A DNA stretch of 17,893 bases from Candidatus Omnitrophota bacterium (lineage in GTDB: Bacteria; Omnitrophota; Gorgyraeia; Zapsychrales; Zapsychraceae). Of this stretch, positions 14,314 to 17,893 are shown piece by piece (position 1 is the stretch's first letter; each line of letters starts with the position of its first letter). The position numbers and the translations under genes are program-made. The stretch is from the NCBI GenBank assembly GCA_018399915.1, contig JAGYNW010000017.1, forward strand, positions 1 to 17,893, written 5' to 3'. The notes under the pieces were generated by a model. That model was not told the DNA's origin, did no database searches, and was given only the letters and a program-made list of their open reading frames with translations.

Positions 14314-15966
14314 TTAATCCTCTTCTGAGAATGTTACACCGAAAACTTCTTCTAAAGAAGTAATTTTATTCATCGCCTTCAAAAGACCGGCACCCCTTAA
14401 GGTATGCATGCCTTTGGTCACCGCCAGATCGGTTATGGTCTTTTCATTCGGGTTTTGCAGGATCAGGTCACGGATATCCCTGTCGATCTGCAGGATCTCA
14501 AATATCCCGGCCCGCCCGGTAAACCCGGTGTTAAAACAACTGTCACACCCGGAGGGAGACGCCAGTTTCTCAATCTTATCGACGTTCATCTGCTTTTTTA
14601 AAATAGCGGCTTCCTTTTCCGTGGGTGTGTATTCCTTATGACATTTGGGGCACAGCCGCCTTAACAGCCTTTGCGCGATTACCGCAAACAGCGAAGAGCG
14701 GATCAAAAAAGGCTCTATTCCCATATCCAGCAAACGCATCACGGCACCCGCGGCTGTGTTGGTGTGCAGGGTGGATAATACCAAATGGCCTGTCAACGCG
14801 GCGCGGATCGCGATCTCCGCGGTTTCCTGATCGCGGATCTCTCCGACCATGATAATATCCGGATCATGACGCAACATCTGCCTGATGGCGCTGGCAAAGG
14901 TATATCCGGCCCGCACATTGATCAGGGTCTGACTGATGCCGGCCATCCGGTATTCAACCGGATCCTCAACCGTTATAATATTTTTAGAGATCTCATTCAG
15001 CAGATTCAGCATGGAGTACAGGGTTGTTGTCTTGCCGCTGCCGGTCGGGCCCGTGACCAGGATCATGCCATGCGGCCGCTTGATGAGTTTTTTCATCTTG
15101 GTAATTTCCTCTTCGTCCATGCCCAAAGATTCAAACGTAAATCTGGCCGAAGACTTATCAAGGATCCGCATAACCATGTTCTCCCCGATGATATCCGGCA
15201 ATGTTGAGATGCGGATATCATATTCGCCGCCTTTATAAGGTAAAGTCATGCGCCCATCCTGCGGCCTGCGCGAATCCGCCACATCCATTCCGGAAACGAT
15301 CTTAATGCGGGAAATAACCTTGCGTTCCAATTCTTTGGAAAGGTGGGGCTTTTCATAAAGCACGCCGTCAATACGGAAACGCACCCGCATCTTATCCTCC
15401 ATAGGCTCCATATGAATATCCGAAGTCCGCTCCTTTATGGCCTGAATAATGATCGACTCAACCAGCTTAATAACGGATTTTGTCTCTCCTTCGGCGAGTT
15501 TTGTCTTTTCGGTTACATCAATCACCTCAGAGAATTTATCCAAATGCTGCAGGATATCCTGGGTACTGGCCATGACCGGCTTAACCTGCAGGCCACAGAC
15601 ATATTGGATCTCCTGAAAAGCGGAAACATCTAAAGGATTATTCGTCGCGACGACCAGGAATTGGTCTTCGACATTGATAGGAATGACCCGGTATTTACGC
15701 AACATATCAGAAGGCACCTTCTGGAATATGGATTCATCGATCAAGACTTCCGAAAGATTGACAAAAGGCAATTGATAAATATCCGAAAGGATTTTGGCCA
15801 TCTCCTGGTCCTGCACATAGCCCTGATCAACGAGGATCTCACCAAGCTTCCGGTTTTTCTCGTCGGTCTTCTGGACCTGAAGCGCCTCCATCAATTGTTC
15901 ATGCGTGATCAATCCGTCTTCAAGAAGAATCTCGCCTAGTTTTAATGCTTTATTTCGTTCGGCCAT
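14314..15966 (-). CDS. pilB: PilB/GspE-type assembly ATPase with MshEN domain
   Basis: 550-aa ATPase driving pilus assembly. The N-terminal MshEN domain holds two LGEIL repeats (9-31 and 40-60: LKLGEILLEDGLI..QLMEALQVQ and RKLGEILVDQGYV), the known c-di-GMP-binding pattern except Lys replaces the first Arg. The motor has Walker A GPTGSGKT (306-313), an Asp box ITVEDPVEYR (331-340), Walker B IIMVGEIRD (371-379) and a His box LTGHLVLSTLHTN (391-403). The zinc ribbon is intact: C439-P-K-C442 and C474-D-S-C477. It is followed by pilC one base later. A TTGACA/TAAACT promoter lies about 65 bp upstream. No strong Shine-Dalgarno was found; GGAGAAAG sits about 12 bases before the ATG. The intact MshEN suggests c-di-GMP control (inferred). 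It is complete, unlike the second ATPase at the left edge. Confidence 0.96.
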   Translation of the reverse strand: MAERNKALKLGEILLEDGLITHEQLMEALQVQKTDEKNRKLGEILVDQGYVQDQEMAKILSDIYQLPFVNLSEVLIDESIFQKVPSDMLRKYRVIPINVEDQFLVVATNNPLDVSAFQEIQYVCGLQVKPVMASTQDILQHLDKFSEVIDVTEKTKLAEGETKSVIKLVESIIIQAIKERTSDIHMEPMEDKMRVRFRIDGVLYEKPHLSKELERKVISRIKIVSGMDVADSRRPQDGRMTLPYKGGEYDIRISTLPDIIGENMVMRILDKSSARFTFESLGMDEEEITKMKKLIKRPHGMILVTGPTGSGKTTTLYSMLNLLNEISKNIITVEDPVEYRMAGISQTLINVRAGYTFASAIRQMLRHDPDIIMVGEIRDQETAEIAIRAALTGHLVLSTLHTNTAAGAVMRLLDMGIEPFLIRSSLFAVIAQRLLRRLCPKCHKEYTPTEKEAAILKKQMNVDKIEKLASPSGCDSCFNTGFTGRAGIFEILQIDRDIRDLILQNPNEKTITDLAVTKGMHTLRGAGLLKAMNKITSLEEVFGVTFSEED

Positions 15967-16024
15967 AAAAAGCTATTTCTTTCTCCGATAAACTACTTTA
16001 CAGATTACTCTGCGGCTATTTTAT

Positions 16025-16037
16025 AAATATATTTTTA
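16025..16037. repeat. 13-bp direct repeat, downstream copy, at pilB promoter
   Basis: AAATATATTTTTA, containing the 10-bp palindrome AAATATATTT, overlaps the start-site side of the pilB promoter. An identical copy lies at 16074-16086, upstream of the -35. Confidence 0.5.
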
Positions 16038-16065
16038 GTTTATCCCAGATAAGAATCAGTGTCAA
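16037..16065 (-). promoter_or_regulatory. Sigma70-like promoter of pilB-pilC
   Basis: TTGACA at 16065-16060 and TAAACT at 16042-16037 with a 17-bp spacer. The -35 is perfect and the -10 matches 4 of 6. Expected start is near 16030, giving a leader of about 60 nt. Confidence 0.65.
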
Positions 16066-16073
16066 TTGAACAA

Positions 16074-16086
16074 AAATATATTTTTA
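16074..16086. repeat. 13-bp direct repeat, upstream copy, at pilB promoter
   Basis: Identical to the copy at 16025-16037. It lies just upstream of the -35, at about -44 to -56, where A/T-rich UP elements or activator sites occur. Confidence 0.5.
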
Positions 16087-16110
16087 CGGATTTTCTGGAG
16101 GGAACCACCT

Positions 16111-16147
16111 AAAAAAAGGGCATGATCACTAAGTAATCATGCCCTTT
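16111..16147 (-). terminator. Intrinsic terminator of gap
   Basis: On the minus strand a perfect 12-bp stem (AAAGGGCATGAT / ATCATGCCCTTT, arms 16147-16136 and 16126-16115) with a 9-nt loop is followed by a T-run (16117-16111). It lies 25 bp after the gap stop and insulates gap from pilB. The plus-strand side has no T-run. Confidence 0.9.
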
Positions 16148-16171
16148 AAAAAACTTCTACTGCGCCATCAA

Positions 16172-17161
16172 TCAGGCGAGTTTTTGTGCCAACTCAACAA
16201 CCCGGCAGGAATAACCCCACTCATTGTCATACCAACCGACAACCTTAACCATATTCCCATTGACCATCGTTGATAAGGAATCAAAAATACAGGAATGCGG
16301 ATCCCCGATGATATCGCAGGATACAATCGGATCTACACAATAATCCATAATTCCTTTTAAAGCGCCTTCGCTGGCTTCTTTCATAGCTTTATTGATCTCT
16401 TCTACGGTCACCTCTTTTTTTAACTCACATACAAAATCGGTTAAAGAACCGTCGGGAGTCGGAACCCTGACAGCCATCCCGTTCAATTTTCCGTTAAGTT
16501 CAGGAATAACCTTGCCGACCGCAGCCGCTGCGCCTGTCGTTGTCGGGATCATGGAAACCGCGGCTGACCTTGCCCTTCTTAAGTCTGAATGCGGAAAATC
16601 CAGGATGCTTTGATCATTCGTATAAGAATGGATCGTGGTCATCAACCCTTTAACAACACCGAAACTGTCATTAAGCACTTTGACCATCGGGGCCAAACAA
16701 TTCGTGGTGCAAGACGCGTTGGAAACAACCACATCAGTGTCTTTTAAAGCGTCGGTATTCACACCTAAAACGATCATATTATCAATCGCATCTTTAGGCG
16801 GAACGGTTAAAAGCACTTTCTTGGCGCCCGCCTCAATATGTCCCATGCATTGTTCTTTTTTCCGAAAAACGCCTGTGGACTCAATAACCACTTCCACGCC
16901 ATATTCTTTCCATGGCAATTCCGCAGGATTTTTGATCGCGGTAATAGGAATTTCTTTTCCGTTAACAACTAGCGCGTTCTCTTTGGCTTCCACAGTCCCG
17001 TCAAATCTTCCCTGGGTTGAATCATATTTGAGTAAATGCGCCAAAGTGTTGGCATCTGTCAGATCGTTGATTCCCAAAACTTCAATATCCCCGTTTTTAA
17101 GGGCCGCGCGAAGGACCATTCTTCCGATTCTTCCAAAACCGTTAATTCCTAATTTCAACAT
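16172..17161 (-). CDS. gap: Glyceraldehyde-3-phosphate dehydrogenase
   Basis: 329-aa cytosolic tetrameric enzyme converting glyceraldehyde 3-phosphate, NAD+ and phosphate to 1,3-bisphosphoglycerate in glycolysis (reversible). The Rossmann motif GINGFGRIGR (5-14) opens the protein and D33 in INDLTD favours NAD over NADP. Catalytic C151 lies in SNASCTTNCLAP, H178 in TTIHSYTNDQ, and the C-terminal WYDNEWGYSCR segment is complete. Start ATG follows AGGAGGG with close spacing. Length is normal. The gene has its own promoter and terminator, so it seems monocistronic and is functionally unrelated to the pilus locus. No pgk or tpi lies downstream, unlike many gap operons. Confidence 0.98.
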   Translation of the reverse strand: MLKLGINGFGRIGRMVLRAALKNGDIEVLGINDLTDANTLAHLLKYDSTQGRFDGTVEAKENALVVNGKEIPITAIKNPAELPWKEYGVEVVIESTGVFRKKEQCMGHIEAGAKKVLLTVPPKDAIDNMIVLGVNTDALKDTDVVVSNASCTTNCLAPMVKVLNDSFGVVKGLMTTIHSYTNDQSILDFPHSDLRRARSAAVSMIPTTTGAAAAVGKVIPELNGKLNGMAVRVPTPDGSLTDFVCELKKEVTVEEINKAMKEASEGALKGIMDYCVDPIVSCDIIGDPHSCIFDSLSTMVNGNMVKVVGWYDNEWGYSCRVVELAQKLA

Positions 17162-17262
17162 ATTTCCCTCCTCTGATCGTTTTTTGTTTTTTTCTTAAAT
17201 TCCCTGAAATGAAAAGACCCTGTCTTGGAGTCTAAATCTATATTTCTGACCGGCAAGAGCAA

Positions 17263-17282
17263 TTTTCCCAATTTTTCCCAAT
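17263..17282 (-). repeat. Two tandem 10-bp repeats in the gap leader
   Basis: On the minus strand ATTGGGAAAA is repeated exactly twice, back to back. With a start near 17288 the repeats fall at about +7 to +26, a position and helical spacing compatible with a repressor operator. This is a hypothesis from position only. Confidence 0.4.
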
Positions 17283-17294
17283 TTCAGCACTCAT

Positions 17295-17323
17295 AAAATA
17301 CATAGAAAACATCCGCATGTCAA
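17295..17323 (-). promoter_or_regulatory. Sigma70-like promoter of gap
   Basis: TTGACA at 17323-17318 and TATTTT at 17300-17295 with a 17-bp spacer. It lies seven bases after the fmt stop. The predicted leader to the gap ATG is about 127 nt and contains a 10-bp tandem repeat. Confidence 0.65.
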
Positions 17324-17329
17324 GCATAT

Positions 17330-17893
17330 TTATCGCGTCAATTCGCATCTCATGCCAGGAAGAATTTTGTGCCCCAGAAGAAACTGCCTGACATCCATAG
17401 GCCGGGAAGATTCCAAATGAACCTTGCTGACCTTAAGGCCCTGTGTCTGGGTAGCGACCGTGAAACTGCCGGGATCAACCTGAATGATGCGGCCCGGGTC
17501 TTCAAAGGATGTGTCCCTGTCGGCAGGTTCTGCAGCAAGAATTTTTAAGGTTTTTCCATTAAAATACGTATATGCACCCGGCACCGGACATAGTCCGCGA
17601 ATAAGATTATGGATCATTTCCGCGCTTTGTGTCCAATCAATCCTTCCCAGGCTCTTTCGGATTTTCGGGGCAAAACAGACGCGCGCCAGGTCTTGTTGTG
17701 TGGCCGGCATCTTTCCCGCACCGGATTCAATGGACTCCAGGGTTTGCAACAGAAAAGCCGGCCCTACCTTTTTCATCTTCTCCCGTAAAGTGCCGGCTGT
17801 ATCCACAGGGTCTATCCGCATCGGCCGGGTGGCGATCACATCCCCTGCATCCATCTTCGCGTTCATCTGAATAATGGAAAGCCCTGTTTCCTC
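17330..17893 (-). CDS. fmt: Methionyl-tRNA formyltransferase, C-terminal part (5' end cut by window)
   Basis: The 3' 564 bp (187 codons plus stop) of the enzyme that formylates Met-tRNAfMet for translation initiation, using 10-formyl-THF. The frame stays open to the right edge, reading EETGLSIIQMNAKMDAGDVIA, the conserved Fmt segment, so the internal Met at 17866 is not the true start. The C-terminal tRNA-binding domain is clear: FAPKIRKSLGRIDW...AEMIHNLIRGLCPVPGAYT, then a beta-barrel part ending LPGMRCELTR. The catalytic formyl-transfer core lies outside the window. It is followed by the gap promoter, with no terminator seen between. ArnA-type paralogs are less likely because of the KI.KS.GRIDW tRNA-binding region. 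Confidence 0.93.
   Translation of the reverse strand, partial: EETGLSIIQMNAKMDAGDVIATRPMRIDPVDTAGTLREKMKKVGPAFLLQTLESIESGAGKMPATQQDLARVCFAPKIRKSLGRIDWTQSAEMIHNLIRGLCPVPGAYTYFNGKTLKILAAEPADRDTSFEDPGRIIQVDPGSFTVATQTQGLKVSKVHLESSRPMDVRQFLLGHKILPGMRCELTR

Noticed and set aside
14785..15207. Plus-strand open frame of 140 codons
   Set aside because: Antisense to the conserved ATPase motor domain; its length is explained by the codon bias of the opposite strand.
16111..16147. Bidirectional terminator
   Set aside because: The T-run is present only on the minus-strand side, and there is no plus-strand gene to terminate.

Overview
The window carries a type IV pilus-like (T4P) assembly locus followed by two housekeeping genes. 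Every recognised gene is on the minus strand. Small prepilins with tails not typical of well-studied Proteobacteria, a PilM-PilN fusion and mid-range base composition suggest a Gram-negative (secretin-bearing) bacterium from an uncultivated lineage. Omnitrophota or a related PVC-type phylum is my best guess, from general resemblance only. No tRNA, rRNA, CRISPR array or insertion sequence was seen, and no gene-free stretch exceeds about 215 bp.

In transcription order (right to left): the end of fmt (methionyl-tRNA formyltransferase, cut by the window edge); gap (glyceraldehyde-3-phosphate dehydrogenase) with its own promoter and a clear intrinsic terminator; pilB-pilC (assembly ATPase and inner-membrane platform) behind a strong sigma70-like promoter; two tandem small major-type pilins with their own candidate promoter; a tightly overlapping block encoding a PilM-PilN fusion, PilO, PilP lipoprotein and a compact secretin; an intercistronic hairpin; then a minor-pilin block with a 742-aa PilV/GspI-like prepilin, a 180-aa PilW/GspJ-like prepilin, a 423-aa PilX/GspK-like prepilin and a 711-aa paralog of the first. 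The last gene is a second PilB/GspE-type ATPase, cut by the left edge.

Together these would build an envelope-spanning machine. Secretin and PilP form the outer-membrane channel, PilMN and PilO the inner-membrane alignment complex, PilC plus an ATPase the motor, the small pilins the fibre and the large prepilins probably its tip. Prepilin peptidase, the retraction ATPase PilT and PilY1 are not in the window.

The most unusual parts are the two very large prepilins, each a pilin N-terminus followed by about five beta-sandwich-like domains with a conserved vicinal Cys-Cys pair. They bracket a J/K-like pair whose K-like member lacks the usual Glu5, suggesting an elaborated adhesive or substrate-binding tip. 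The GspL-like PilM-PilN fusion and the second ATPase with a decayed MshEN domain also stand out.
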